DNA of 64,000 nucleotides from Nematostella vectensis (Eukaryota > Cnidaria > Anthozoa > Actiniaria > Edwardsiidae): assembly GCF_932526225.1 (NCBI RefSeq), contig NC_064044.1, positions 9,930,050 through 9,994,049 of the forward strand, in the 5' to 3' direction. Below the pieces are notes generated by a model. It ran no database searches. It had not been told where the DNA came from and worked only from the letters and a program-made list of their open reading frames with translations. The position numbers were made by a program, and so were the translations under genes. How positions within the stretch are numbered: position 1 is the first letter of the stretch; each line of letters begins with the position of its first letter. This document shows, piece by piece, positions 9,709 to 22,555 of this stretch.

Positions 9709-12700
9709 ATGTTCAGCCGCATGGATGCAGCAGTTTGTTTTTTCGTTTTTATGGTCGTACCATTCGACTTTTCTTTATCAACTTCGATGTATTTTAAAGG
9801 TTTTCGGCACAAATTTCTCGAAGGTCCAATAATTTCAGAATTTTCCGTGCAAAGTGATTTTGAGTGTTTTCAGAAATGTTTGAGGGACAGCCACTGTTCT
9901 TCCGTGAATATCAAGACGATTACTGAGGAATCAAGTCTATGTCGGCTAATCGGCAATGTATCGAAGAGCAATTGCAAACACGGTTTGGAGTATACACACT
10001 ACAAAAAACTGGTAAGTGGAGGCGCGCGCGCGCTCACTTTTGTTGGTTGGCTAATTTCATGTCGACTAAATTCTAGTTTTTATCTTAGTTCATATTGTTT
10101 TTTTTGTCAATGATTTACAGTATATCTATTTTGAAGGTCAATATTTGTCTCCAATATCACCTACAATTTTTTTTAAGAACGTCTAATTTTCAGAGGCTGG
10201 GCCGGTCTTATTTTTAAAGCATTTTAAGGCTGAAAATGTTCTTAATGATGCTCTTAAAAGTCTTTAATATTTTAGTGTATATAAAAATGTATAACCCAAT
10301 GAATTATTAGAAGAGAATTACACAAATAATCGATAGCAATAAAATTCAAAGTTTATGAACACAATTTGATTCTGCATTTTAGAACACATTATTTTGATAA
10401 AACAATATTTTTCATGCTTGAAAAAGCTTCATGCGGAGCCCGCTCTTGGAGTTTACTAGGTACCTTAAGCAAGGACGACGACGACGGCTAGTACAACGAG
10501 ATCGAAAAATATGTTCTCGCGCTTGGCGATCAATTATAATTTAATTGCAATGGAATAAGCAAAACATAATAGACAAAAAAAGGACATTATTTTTACAGTA
10601 GCGAACATGGTTAGAAAAGTTTACAGTAGAACGTCCGCGTTATCAGTTGACCGTGAAAGTTGGAGTTTCCGCGTCATGGTTTTATGGAATATGGCTGAAA
10701 TGTATCAGACAGAACGCATTTTCACGTGCTGCTATTGAATTCTGAATAAAATCCCATTGTTTTCTGCCGTCGTCGTCCACGTTGCCGTCGTCGTTGCTTA
10801 AGTTCCCTACTATCTCCAGGAGACGCCCAATTGGAAATTTGAATAAAATAGGAGACCAAGTAACTATTTTGGTGGCAAACAAGCGCGCGCTCCGGCTATT
10901 AGCGGCAAAATATAATAGCAGCAAAAAGCAACTTATTCAGAGCTTACGAAAAATGCTAGAATATTTTTTTCACAAAGGGTTTAGTTTCATTTAGATATTT
11001 TATTATTCGTCGTTTTCTGGTGAGACGGACACAGCCATTTCCGTGATTATGTTGATTCGCCATCCAAAAAGGTCATGTGATTTCTTACCGCAAGTACCAG
11101 TCTCCTATATAGGAAACGCTTTTTATAGGACCAGACCAGAAGATTCAGCCAATCAGAATAAAGGATTGATCCAGGTGACGTTATCTTCAAGTTCAATTCA
11201 CTGCTTCTAAAATATGGCGGATTCTAAAACAGATCTCGCACAAAGTTTTTCAAGATTGAAAGCGATTCTGAGTAAGTTGAAACCTAAAATCACAGAAGCA
11301 AAACTTGAATGGACAAATTGAAGAAAAATCGGTACGCTTTGTGTAAGTTACAACGGCTTCATGTAACCTTGTTATATTGAGAATAAACGATTGCTAAAAT
11401 CTTGAAGGTAGTCATGGATATCGTGGATCTAGCACATTCAACTCAAGCTTACAATCGTTAGAGAATAAGTGAATGATATTTGGGATCGATTCCGTTAAGA
11501 AAAAGACTGGAACCTGCTGCCCATGTCATTGTTTTAGGTCATAGAAGGCACGAAGTCAGAGACGTAAACTCACACGGATTTATCATGGATCTCAATTACT
11601 CATTTAGTCTCTAGGCCAAATATATATCGCTTGCTCATTATACCTTTGAAACCGGTACAAGATACCGGGAATCTCAAATACGAGCGGGTTTGCAAACTCT
11701 TAGCACTCACTGTCCCGCGAGTCAGCGAGAAGTGATGACGTCGCAGACGTTCAGGACTGCGTACCCCATTGCGGGAAGAGTTTTGCATACTGAACACAAG
11801 GTTGCACCTGCGAATCAATGTATCAAAACCCGCAGTGGCTCATGGGTAACGTATAAATGACTAGATGCTGGAGCCGGTTCCTAGAAAGCAGGTCAGCACT
11901 AGCCCAGGGATAAATACGGCTATCTTGACATTTGATTGGGCGTTTATCCCTGGGTTAGCGTTAACCTGCTTTCTAGGAACCCGGACCTGGTCTCTGAGTG
12001 CTGTGTGAACGTTTAGAGATACATGAACAAGAATGTTAAAGCTTTCTAAACCTTTGTTTGTTTTTATTTACCCTTATTTCATTATTCTCCAAGTACAATT
12101 TTTGATATCCCTCAAACACAGGTAAGATGATAAAATTGGACAAACACTTTAAAAAAAGGAATTGAAAAAAACTGTATTTTCAATATTGCTCTAGTATTTT
12201 TAGCAACTTATCAAAAAGAGGAAACTGGGGCTAATAGTTACGACAACTTTAAGTAAATAATATTTCCCGGTTTCCTGCTCTTTGATTTTCAGAGCCTCGC
12301 CCTATGCCCTCTCGGTTGGCACCACCATGCCAACAACTGTTATGTGATCAAGTTTGAGAACGTCACGTGGCAAGTTGCTATGCAACGATGTCATTCAGTG
12401 GACTCTGCGATGGTGTCAATCTCCAGTGTTGAAGAAAATGCCTTTGTTCGTGGTTTGTTCTACTCAGGTGAGACAGACAGACAGACAAAACGACGGACAA
12501 AAAAGACAGAAAAAAAATATGACAGACGGAGGTTGGCTTTTTAGCTTGAGCTTCCCAACATGCAAGGAAAAGGTATTTCATTGGCCCGTAGGCAGGACTT
12601 TGAACGGAGGAGAGGGGGTGGTCTTTTATGGGCATAGAGCGGATTATTTTCTCCAAGGGCTTACCCTAGCTTGCAGAAGCACCCAATTTATCTTTATACA

Positions 12701-13283
12701 GCAGACCTTACAGTCGAGTGGGGGGTTCTTTCACACCCCCAAATCCCCGTGGCTACGCGCCTGTGTCATAAATGCCTTCACCCCCTGTTTGTACAGTAAT
12801 TTTACCGAAGAAAAATCCATCATCAAAAACTCTCACCAAGAGACCATGATGTACATCATGTACATCATGGTCTAATGGTCTCACCCAATCCTCGTCCAAG
12901 CTTGCTGTCAGTCCAGTACAAAACAAGATGGCGGTCATAGCGAAAAAAGCACCGGGTAAACGCCCCCAGCCCCCCATTGCCTCACGGCCAAACACAGGAA
13001 TCCCGTGCAGAACTCCAAAAAAGTAGGCTGATGTTGTACCTTATGGTTCCCCCTAGACACAATATGGCTGGGACTGGAAGACTTCAGTTCTGGTAGCTGG
13101 CGTTGGGAGGACGGATCGCCCGCGTCTTTCACGTACTGGCAAGCAAGCGCACCCTCTGGTCAGTTGGGTCAGGACTGCGTCAAGATGTCTCATCAGAGGG
13201 GCAAATGGAACGACTGCCAATGTGATCTGCTACTTCCTTACGTCTGCAAGATGCCAGAGAACGCGATTACACCATTCTGTTAG
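9709..13283 (+). CDS. Secreted PAN + C-type lectin protein, copy 2
   Basis: Exons 9709-10011, 12293-12467 and 13057-13283 give 234 residues. Splice sites and phases are the same as in copy 1, except that the last acceptor reads ccctag instead of ccccag. A 6-base insertion adds Thr-Ser after the signal peptide core (SLSTSMYF), the only length change among the four copies. The lectin part has MQRCHSV, EENAF and KMSHQRG. The WND motif and all cysteines are kept and there is no frame lesion. Intron 1 has the MADSK-like frame with His changed to Leu. Its unit alone carries the 1.9 kb retroelement downstream of the gene, clear of the coding exons. Confidence 0.9.
11872..11985. mobile_element. Fold-back MITE (unit 2)
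   Basis: Orthologous to the unit 1 element at the same intron 1 position. The left flanking duplication has mutated to gctgg, while the right one (11986-11990) remains cctgg. Confidence 0.78.
12842..12872. repeat. 31-base palindrome in lectin intron 2
   Basis: Two 15-base arms around a single central base: gaccatgatgtacat, c, atgtacatcatggtc. It is conserved in every unit (5473-5503, 5724-5754, 21162-21192, 27346-27376). It could form a hairpin in RNA or single-stranded DNA. Confidence 0.9.
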
Positions 13284-13990
13284 GATTCTTAGACTCCCTG
13301 GGGGTACCTCCCTAAAAAATATCACATTTGTTCCTCGCGAAAATGAATTTTAACCCTAAGGTATAGCAAAATGGGTGCGGTTTACATAAATTTCTATCCC
13401 TCCCTGGGATAACATTAAAAACAGACAAATTATCAGTTATCTGAATCTTATTAACAGATGAATTTAGGAATGAATATCACTGTAATAAATGTAACTGTCA
13501 GACTGATTTGTCTTGCTTGGGTCGGGCTCGAGGACACTTTTATAGCTTCTCATTATGAAAGACATCTGATACTTCAGTTTAGTACCAAAATGTGGTTTGA
13601 TTAGCGTCTCACAACGACCCTGCTACGGCCCTGTTGGATATTCCGTGTTCGTGGCCACGACCACAGAATGTCTGGCCCACGAACAGCCATGAACACGGAA
13701 TTTCTGGCACACTAGTCATGCCATGAGCACGGAATTTCTGGCCAACGAGATGCCACGAGCACGGAATTTCTGGCCCTCGTGTCCTGCTACTTATTATAAA
13801 AAAATTATCAATAAATACAAGAAACGTTGCATTAGATTATTAGTCAAAGGTAGCCCCATTTTCGCTCGGAATATCCAAAATATTTGAATATAAAAATAGA
13901 AAGAAAGATAAAAATCTGTTCACCCTTTACTTTCTTAAATTTATAGGTTTATGTTACGAAAACCATTAAAACGATGTAAAATTGTATATT

Positions 13991-14345
13991 GTGGGACGCC
14001 TGATGGAATTGCGCCCTATTCCGAGAAGCAGTCTTAGCCAAGCTTAACTCTTTGTCGGCGACAGGAGAGAAAATCAGCAATCCACGAGATTACCGAGTGG
14101 GGGATGTCATAGTCGTGGAGCTTGTAGACTCCGATGGTCAATCAGGTCGAACGCTTTACGAAAGTCAAGTCAAATAGCTCTGACTGTCGCACCATTCCCG
14201 TCAGTAGCAGATAGCCATGAGTGGATCATGCTAATAAGAGCATGCGTGGTGTTTGATCCAGGGACAATTCCGAATTGAGGCCGGTCAACCTTTGCTTAAA
14301 TTGCTGGTTTAACAAAGTGCTCCACAAAATAATCCTCCTCCTGTA
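13991..14345 (-). mobile_element. Truncated non-LTR remnant (unit 2)
   Basis: Only the right part of the unit 1 element survives; about 820 bases corresponding to unit 1 6886-7703 are gone. The deletion point is shared with units 3 and 4, with a further 9-base loss here at a direct repeat (tatt). Confidence 0.8.
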
Positions 14346-14568
14346 ACCAGAATGAAAATTTTACCGAGGCATGCAAAGCTTGCCACTGGATGGTAAATCC
14401 AACAAAAGCAGGTGTTTTATCTTATACTCTTTAATTGTGAAACATTAAAATTTTACCGAGGCGAGTGCCTCACTTGCCTCATGCAGGCTACGGCCCTGCC
14501 CAAGTGCAGTGGGGTTCTAGTCTCAGCTAGGATCACTTTAAATTATAGCCTGCGTAGCAAGCGACCGT

Positions 14569-16467
14569 ACATACATACATACATACATACATACATACAT
14601 ACATACATACATACATAAACTTTATTTAAGTGTCAAAAGTGTTTAGCTAAAAAGCTAATTGTGGACACTATAAAAAATAAATAATCAGATAATTAATAAA
14701 TAATATGATTTGGAATCTAATCTAGCTATATATAAAATATTAAAAATATTATAGAAAACTATACGTATTATACATATTAATATAATATATCATATACACA
14801 AACACTATATAGACGAACTATCACAGGCGTAGATACAAGTAAACAGACATGTGTATACAAATAGACACAAGAACAAACAAACAAACAAACAAGCAACATA
14901 TAAATAAATAACAAAACAAATTAATATAAAAATATGATACAAGGGTGGTGCACACTCCTCATGTGCCCGACCGCCAGACAGCACACGGGACCACCCCACG
15001 TGCCCACCCCACTAGGATGAGCATGCGATGCAGTCACATGCGCCATCCAGCAGGCCAAGCACATCAAGAGTTCGCACTCCCGTCCTAAAAGCCTGTGAGC
15101 TGGTTTTATTACGAAGTTCCTGACTTATTTTACCCCAAATATAGGGGCCTAGAAACCTTATGCTGTGTCTACCATATGTGATTGTATTAAATCTTGGAAC
15201 AGGAAAATCGCTCCTCAAGTTGTAACTCCTGTCTTGCTGAAAAAATATACTTTGAATATGCTCAGGAGCTAGGGAATTTCTAACTTTGTACATTAATATA
15301 AGAATGTCTTGTAATCTTCTATTCTCTAAGCTTGACAATCGCCCTCTCCTTAAAAGTTCAGCATAAGTGTCAGTTCTATTATTAAATATTGCGCGTAGAG
15401 CCCTCTCTTGGACTCTCTCTAACTTTCTAGCATCAGCGGCTTTACAAAAGTGCCATACCGTGTGACAATATGTGAGATTGGGTAAAATTGCTGATTTATA
15501 AAGTTGTAATTTGGCGTCTACTGGGATTAGATTTCTAAGCCTTACCAACACACCAACTTTTTGGCTTGCTTTCTTACATATTTCACTGATATGAAGACTA
15601 AAGTTCAGCTTATCGTCAAGAGTCACTCCTAGCAGTTTCATTTCAGTAGACGATTTAATTATTTCTTCATCAATCTTAACCTGTATAGATAGGTTGTTTT
15701 TATTTCTATTTTTTCTGCCTAGCAACATCAAGCTATATTTATCATAGTTCCCTTTGAGGAAATTATCTTTATACCATTGTGATATCTTATGTCCTTCTTC
15801 GTTCAAAATTTGTTCCACGCACTCAGCTGTTCCCCCTTTTACATAGAGCTGATGGTCATCAGCATACATTGACAAGCTAGCTGTTTTAACTTCAAATGTC
15901 ATGTCATTTTGGAAGATATTCCATAATAATGGTCCAAATGACGACCCTTGAGGACATCCCCTTACTGCATCCTTCCAGACACTGGTGACTCCATTAAGTT
16001 TGACCCTGTTTTGACGGTTGGTGAAGTATGATCTCATCAAGTGTAATGACTGCTCAGAAAAGCCATATGCCTTGAGCTTATTTACCATGAGTGCTGGGTG
16101 TAAGGAGTCAAATGCTTTACTCATATCTGTTGAGAGTATTCCAATAAACTGTTTGGAATCTACAGCTAGCTTCCAGTCTTCTGTGAGTTTTAGCAGAGTG
16201 GTTTCACAGCTATGCTTCTTCCTATATGCCGACAAGCAAGGATCAAGCTTGGGATCAAAATGATTATTTACTTGTGTACTCATCATTGACTCATATACCT
16301 TATCTACTATGCATAGTAATGTTATTGGACGGTAGTTTTTTCTCTCAAGACGGTCATCCTTTTTGTAAACAGGGTTCCATTCCCCTTTCTTCCATGCTTC
16401 TGGCCATTCTACTTTCCTGATACACTCATTATAGAGACCCGTTAGGGAGTCTGCTATACCTCTTGAT
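14569..16467 (-). mobile_element. 5'-truncated CR1/L2-like non-LTR retrotransposon, unit 2 only
   Basis: The insertion interrupts sequence that is continuous in the other units (gcaagcgaccgt / gcgacgaatgc). On the minus strand it ends at 14569 in a tetranucleotide (TATG)n tail preceded by an AATAAAG-like motif, as is usual for CR1/L2-type 3' ends. The right end is cut inside the reverse transcriptase, so it is 5' truncated. No target duplication is visible. Its absence from units 1, 3 and 4 makes it younger than the duplications. Confidence 0.9.
15012..16466 (-). CDS. Reverse transcriptase of the unit 2 retrotransposon, partial
   Basis: One open frame runs from the truncated 5' edge at 16466 to a stop at 15012, about 480 codons. 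In order it shows an NYRPITLL block, a SAYRKKHSCETTLL block, the DMSKAFDSL palm motif, GCPQGSSFGPLLW, the catalytic YADD box (in SMYADDHQLY), a KLLGVTLDD thumb-region block, and a C-terminal region with RALRAIF. Endonuclease and ORF1 parts are missing because of 5' truncation, so it cannot move autonomously. The open frame fits recent arrival. Confidence 0.88.
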   Translation of the reverse strand, partial: SRGIADSLTGLYNECIRKVEWPEAWKKGEWNPVYKKDDRLERKNYRPITLLCIVDKVYESMMSTQVNNHFDPKLDPCLSAYRKKHSCETTLLKLTEDWKLAVDSKQFIGILSTDMSKAFDSLHPALMVNKLKAYGFSEQSLHLMRSYFTNRQNRVKLNGVTSVWKDAVRGCPQGSSFGPLLWNIFQNDMTFEVKTASLSMYADDHQLYVKGGTAECVEQILNEEGHKISQWYKDNFLKGNYDKYSLMLLGRKNRNKNNLSIQVKIDEEIIKSSTEMKLLGVTLDDKLNFSLHISEICKKASQKVGVLVRLRNLIPVDAKLQLYKSAILPNLTYCHTVWHFCKAADARKLERVQERALRAIFNNRTDTYAELLRRGRLSSLENRRLQDILILMYKVRNSLAPEHIQSIFFQQDRSYNLRSDFPVPRFNTITYGRHSIRFLGPYIWGKISQELRNKTSSQAFRTGVRTLDVLGLLDGACDCIACSS

Positions 16468-16473
16468 GCGACG

Positions 16474-16691
16474 AATGCAATGATTTAACGGTGCAAGTAT
16501 GCGGTAAACGGAAACGAGAAGTAGGCCTTGTTATTCCTGGATGCTACACTGCGAGGACAAAACGAAAGAAAATTGCAGACATCCTAAGCAATGAGATCAG
16601 GAAGGTTAAAGAGCGGTACCCTCATTTTGAACTTGACATTGAACAAGACGCTACTCGCTTAGCAGTGTTGATTAAGCTAGAAGGCAATTAA
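16474..16691 (+). pseudogene. Coding-like fragment of unknown origin (unit 2), frame open
   Basis: Here the frame VQVCGKRKREVGLVIPGCY to LIKLEGN-stop is uninterrupted. The retroelement has cut off its upstream sequence. The function is unknown. Confidence 0.35.
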
Positions 16692-17208
16692 AGTATCATT
16701 TATATTTCCGGAATTCCTATGTCGTTTGTTTTTAAGCTGGCAGGAAAGGAAGCGGGTGAGGGGAGGGGGCGTTTATAAGAGAGAGGTTTTCATTACAAAT
16801 TTGTAAGCTTAGGGGGAGGGGAGGGGCGTTTATTAGAGAGGGGCTTTCATTACAAAATTGTAAGCTTTGGGGGGGAGGCGTTCATTAGATCAGAGGCGTT
16901 CTTTAAATAAAGGGCGTTTATTAGGTTATTTACTAAACTCAGACAGGGAGACCATAGAGATGGTATACACCCAGACAAGAAGACCCTAATTCAGATTTTC
17001 CCGCCAAAACTTGGAATTATTCACTCGATTCAATCTCCTTTCGCGCGTCCAGGAAAATTTTCAAAGATCTGTAGAAAATTAAAATTTCAATAAAATTCAA
17101 TTCTCTTTTCAGAATTTGAAGTTTATCTATGCTTTGTTTTGGCTAGATTGATATAAGTGAAAGGTTTTAAGAACTTTAAAGATTCTTCAGGGTTCGGAGT
17201 AAACAAGG

Positions 17209-17375
17209 CATACGTGTCAACCTCCGAAAATCTCAAGGCTTGAGACTGAGAAGGCAATTAAAAGCGGGCAATTAAAAGCTTAAAAGCGGGAGATTTGGTG
17301 CTCACCGCGGGAGAGCGAGAGAAGGGGTCCAAAATCTTGAGACTCCCGCCTAATGCGGGAGAGTTGACAGGTATG
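17209..17375. mobile_element. MITE with catacctgtcaac termini (unit 3)
   Basis: At the same position as in units 2 and 4, with the acaagg duplication on both sides. The left terminus has one substitution (catacgtg). Confidence 0.88.
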
Positions 17376-17899
17376 ACAAGGAGCAAGTAATCCGGACAAA
17401 AGTCACATAACATCTTTCAGCTAAGGGAACTTTACATTTCCCTCAAAGAAAATCTTCAATCCCTTGCTCTAAAATTAGAACCTCAAATCATACCACCATC
17501 TACCAGTCTTTATGAACATGATGACATAGTCTCATCAAAATCAATGATTAAACTTAATTATCCGAAATGAGATGGAAAAAAAGGGAGACGTGGCTTATTA
17601 TGTAATTCCCAATGTCAAAATTTGATATCAATTGTCCGATGTTATTACACTTTGGTCAAGTCATTTAAGACTTTACGAATCGCGCACTAGTGTAATATCG
17701 TTCGGTTATTAGTTGCACATAAATATAACTCAAAAATATCAAAAATCCTGTGGCGCACGAAGCAGGTGTAAACCGATTCGATTCAAGTGCTCGCATTATT
17801 GTTGATATGGGAAGTGGTAACAGACTTCCGTTGGCTTAGCGGGACTCAATCAATTTATCTGCTTGATACTGCTGACACTTTACTCGCTAGGCCGCCAAG

Positions 17900-20800
17900 A
17901 TGTTCAGCCGCATGGATACAGCAGTTTGTTTTTTCGTTTTTATGGTCGTACCATTCGACTTTTCTTTATCGATGTATTTTAAAGGTTTTCGGCACAAATT
18001 TCTCGAAGGTCCAATAATTTCAGAATTTTCCGTGCAAAGTGATTTTGAGTGTTTTCAGAAATGTTTGAAGGACAGCCACTGTTCTTCCGTGAATATCAAG
18101 ACGATTACTGAGGAATCAAGTCCATGTCGGCTAATCGGCAATGTATCGAAGAGCAATTGCAACCACGGTTTGGAGTATACACACTACAAAAAACTGGTAA
18201 GTGGAGGCGCGCGCGCGCTCACTTTTGTTGGTTGGCTAATTTCATGTCAACTAAATTCTAGTTTTTATCTTAATTCATATTGTTTTTTTTGTCAATGATT
18301 TACAGTATATCTATTTTGAAGGTCAATATTTGTCATCACCTACAACTTTTTTTAAGAACGTCTAATTTTCAGAGGCTGGGCCGGTCTTATTTTTAAAGCA
18401 TTTTAAGGCTGAAAATGTTCTTAATGATGCTCTTAAAAGTCTTTAATATTTTAGTGTATATAAAAATATATAACCCAATGAATTATTAGAAGAGAATTAC
18501 ACAAATAATCGATAGCAATAAAATTCAAAGTTTATGAACACAATTTGATTCTGCATTTTAGAACACATTATTTTGATAAAACAATATTTTTCATGCTTGA
18601 AAAGCTTCATGCGGAGCCCGCTCTTGGAGTTTACTAGGTACCTTAAGCAAGGACGACGACGACGGCTAGTACAACGAGATCGAAAAATATGTTCTCGCGC
18701 TTGGCGATCAATTATAATTTAATTGCAATGGAATAAGCAAAACATAATAGACAGAGATTGATAAAAATAAAAAAGGACATTATTTTTACAGTAGCGAACA
18801 TGGTTAGAAAAGTTTACAGTAGAACGTCCGCGTTATCAGTTGACCGTGAAAGTTGGAGTTTCCGCGTCGTGGTTTTATGGAATATGGCTGAAATGTATCA
18901 GACAAAACGCATTTTCACGTGCTGCTATTGAATTCTGAATAAAATCCCATTGTTTTCTGCCGTCGTCGTCCACGTTGCCGTCGTCGAAGCTTAAGTTCCC
19001 TCTATCTCCAGGAGACGCCCAATTGGAAATTTGAATAAAATAGGAGACCAAGTAACTATTTGGGTGGCAAACTAGCGCGCGCTCCGGCTATTAGCGGCAA
19101 AATATAACAGCAGCAAAAAGCAACTTATTCAGAGCTTACGAAAAATGCTAGAATATTTTTTCACAAACGGTTTAGTTTCATTTAGATATTTTATTATTCG
19201 TCGTTTTCTGGTGAGACGGACACAGCCATTTCCGTGATTATGTTGATTTGCCATCCAAAAAGGTCATGTGATTTCTTACCGCAAGTACCAGTCTCCTATA
19301 TAGGAGACACTTTTTTTATAGGACCAGACCAGAAGATTCAGCCAATCAGAATAAAGGATTGATCCAGGTGACGTTATCTTCAAGTTCAATTCACTGCTTC
19401 TAAAATATGGCGGATTCTAAAACAGATCACGCACGAAGTTTTTCAAGATTGAAAGCGATTGTGTCTGGGGGGAACCATAAGGTACAACATCAGCCTACTT
19501 TTTTGGAGTTCTGCACGGGATTCCTGTGTTTGGCCGTGAGGCGGATTCTAAAACAGATCACGCACAAAGTTTTTCGAGATTGAAAGCGATTCTGAGTAAG
19601 TTGAAACCTAAAATCACAGAAGCAAAACTTGAATGGACAAATAGAAGAAAAATCGGTACATTTTGTGTAAGTTACAACGGCTTCATGTAACCTTGTTATA
19701 TTGAGAATAAACGATTGCTAAAATCTTGAAGGTAGTCATGGATATCGTGGATCTAGCACATTCAACTCAAGCTTTCAATCGTTAGAGCATAAGTGAATGA
19801 TATTTGGGATCGATTCCGTTAAGAACAAGACTTGGACCTGCTGCCCATTTCATTGTTTTAGGTCATAGAAGGCACGAAATCAGAAACGTAAACTCACACG
19901 GATTTATCATGGATCTCAATTACTCATTTAGTCTCTAGGCCAAATATATATCGCTTGCTCTCTATACCTTCGAAACCGGTAAAAGATACCGGGAATCTCA
20001 AATACGAGCGGGTTTGCAAACTCTTAGCACTCACTGTCCCGCGAGTCAGCGAGAAGTGATGACGTCGCAGACATTCAGGACTGCGTACCCCATTGCGGGA
20101 AGAGTTTTGCATACGGAACACAAGGTTGCACCTGCGAATCAATGTATCAAAACCCGCAGTGGCTCATGGGTAACGTATAAATGACTAGATCCTGGGGCCG
20201 GTTCCTAGAAAGCAGGTCAGCACTAGCACAGGGATAAATACGGCTATCTTGACATTTGATTGGGCGTTTATCCCTGGGTTAGCGTTAACCTGCTTTCTAG
20301 AAACCCGGACCTGGTCTCTGAGTGCTGTGTGAACGTTTAGAGATACAAGAACAAGAATGTTAAAGCTTTCTAAACCTTTGTTTGTTTTTATTTACCCTTA
20401 TTTCATTATTCTCCAAGTACAATTTTTGATATCCCGCAAATACAGGTAAAATGATAAAATTGGATAAACACTTTAAAAAAAGGAATTGAAAAAACTGCCA
20501 TTTCAATATTGCTCTAGTGTTTTTAGCAACTTATCAAAAAGAGGAAACTGGGGCTAATAGTTACGACAACTTTAAGTAAATAATATTTCCCGGTTTCCTG
20601 CTCTTTGATTTTCAGAGCCTCGCCCTATGCCCTCTCGGTTGGCACCACCATGCCAACAACTGTTATGTGATCAAGTTTGAGAACGTCACGTGGCAAGTTG
20701 CTATGCAACGATGTCATTCAGTGGACTCTGCGATGGTGTCAATCTCCAGTGTTGAAGAAAATGCCTTTGTTCGTGGTTTGTTCTACTCAGGTGAGACAGA

Positions 20801-21603
20801 CAGATAGACAAAACGACGGACAAAAAGACAAAAAAAAATATGACAGACGGCGGTTGGCTTTTTAGCTTGAGCTTCCCAACATGCAAGGAAAAGATATGTC
20901 ACTGGCCCGTAGGCGGGACTTTGAACGGGGGAGAGGGGGTGATATTTTATGGGCATAGAGCGGATTATTTTCTCCAAGGGCTCATCCTAGCTTGCAGAAG
21001 CACCCAATTTATCTTCATACAGCAGACCTTACAGTCGAGTGGGGGGTTCTTTCACACCCCCAAATCCCCGTGGCTACGCGCCTGTGTCATAAATGCCTTT
21101 ATCCCTGTTTGCACAGTAATTTTACCGAAGAAAAATCCATCATCAAAAACTCTCACCAAGAGACCATGATGTACATCATGTACATCATGGTCTTATGGTC
21201 TCACCCAATCCTCGTCCAAGCTTGCTGTCAGTCAAGTACAAAACAAGATGGCAGTCATAGCCAAATAAGCAACGGGTAAACGCCCCCAGCCCCCCATTGC
21301 CTCACGGCCAAACACGGGAATCCCCTGCAGAACTCCAAAAAAGTAGGCTGATGTTGTACCTTATGGTTCCCCCCAGACACAATATGGCTGGGACTGGAAG
21401 ACTTCAGTTCTGGTAGCTGGCGATGGGAGGACGGATCGCCCGCGTCTTTCACGTACTGGCAAGCAAGCGCACCCTCTGGTCAGTTGGGTCAGGACTGCGT
21501 CAAGATGTCTCATCAGAGGGGCAAATGGAACGACTGCCAATGTGATCTGCTACTTCCTTACGTCTGCAAGATGCCAGAGAACGCGATTACACCATTCTGT
21601 TAG
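17900..21603 (+). CDS. Secreted PAN + C-type lectin protein, copy 3
   Basis: Exons 17900-18196, 20616-20790 and 21377-21603 encode 232 residues. Distinguishing residues are Thr in place of Ala early in the signal peptide (RMDTAVC), Lys in CLKDSHC, Pro in SSPCRLIG (Leu in the others, within the PAN module) and NHGLE. The lectin domain matches copy 2 (MQRCHSV, EENAF). The Pro substitution lies beside a PAN cysteine and might affect folding, but no stop or frameshift is present. Intron 1 contains the inverted template-switch patch at 19461-19540. Confidence 0.89.
19409..19595 (+). repeat. Duplicated segment interrupted by an inverted copy of the exon 3 acceptor region
   Basis: A segment of about 50 bases (19409-19460) is repeated from 19539. 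Between them, 19461-19540 is the reverse complement of the intron 2/exon 3 boundary region of the same gene family. It matches 27485-27564 of unit 4 exactly by eye. Junctions share att and ggc microhomology. Confidence 0.92.
20196..20309. mobile_element. Fold-back MITE (unit 3)
   Basis: Same intron 1 site as in unit 1; cctgg is intact on both sides (20191-20195 and 20310-20314). Confidence 0.8.
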
Positions 21604-21939
21604 GATTCTTAGACTCCCACCATTTGTTCCTCGCAAAAATGAATTTTAACCCTTAGGGATAGCAAAATGGGTGCGGTTTACATACATTTCTATCCCTCCC
21701 TGGGATAACATTAAAAACAGACAAATTATCAGTTATCTGAATCTTATTAACAGATGAATTTAGGAATGAATATCACTGTAATGAATGTAACTGTCAGACT
21801 GATTTGTCTTGCTTGGGTCGAGCTCGATGACACCTTTATAGCCTCTTATTATGAAAGACATCTGATACTTCAGTTAAGTACCAAAATGTGGTTTGATTAG
21901 CGTCTCACAACAACCCTGCTACGGCCCTGTTGGATATTC

Positions 21940-22345
21940 CGTGCTCGTGGCCACGACCACAGAATGTCTGGCCCACGAACAGCCATGAGCACGGAATTTC
22001 TGGCACACTAGTCATGCCATGAGCACGGAATTTCTGGCCCACGAGATGCCACGAGCACGGAATTTCTGGCCCACGTGATGCCACGAGCACGGAATTTCTG
22101 GCACATTAGTCATGCCATGAACACGGAATTTCTGGCACACTAGTTATGCCATGAGCACGGAATTTCTGGCCCACGAGATGCCACGAGCACGGAATTTCTG
22201 GCCCACGAGATGCCACGAGCACGGAATTTCTGGCACATTAGTCATGCCATGAACACGGAATTTCTGGCACACTAGTCATTCCATGAGCACGGAATTTCTG
22301 GCCAACGAGATGCCACGAGCACGGAATTTCTGGCCCTCGTGTCCT
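21940..22345 (-). repeat. Expanded 31-33 bp minisatellite in unit 3
   Basis: About eleven copies of a unit containing cacggaatttctggc, with two subtypes (continuing gcccacgagatgccac or gcacactagtcatgcc), compared with two or three copies in other units. The alternation of subtypes indicates higher-order duplication inside the array. Confidence 0.9.
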
Positions 22346-22555
22346 GCTACTTATTATAAAAAAAATTATTAATAAATACAAGAAAGGCTGCATTAGATTA
22401 TTAGTCATAGGTAGCCCCATTTTCGCTCGGAATATACAAAATATTTGAATATAAAAATAGAAAGATAAAAATCTGTTCACCCTTTACTTTCTTAAATTTA
22501 TAGGTTTATGTTATGAAAACCATTAAAACGATGTAAAATTGTATATTAAAGATAT

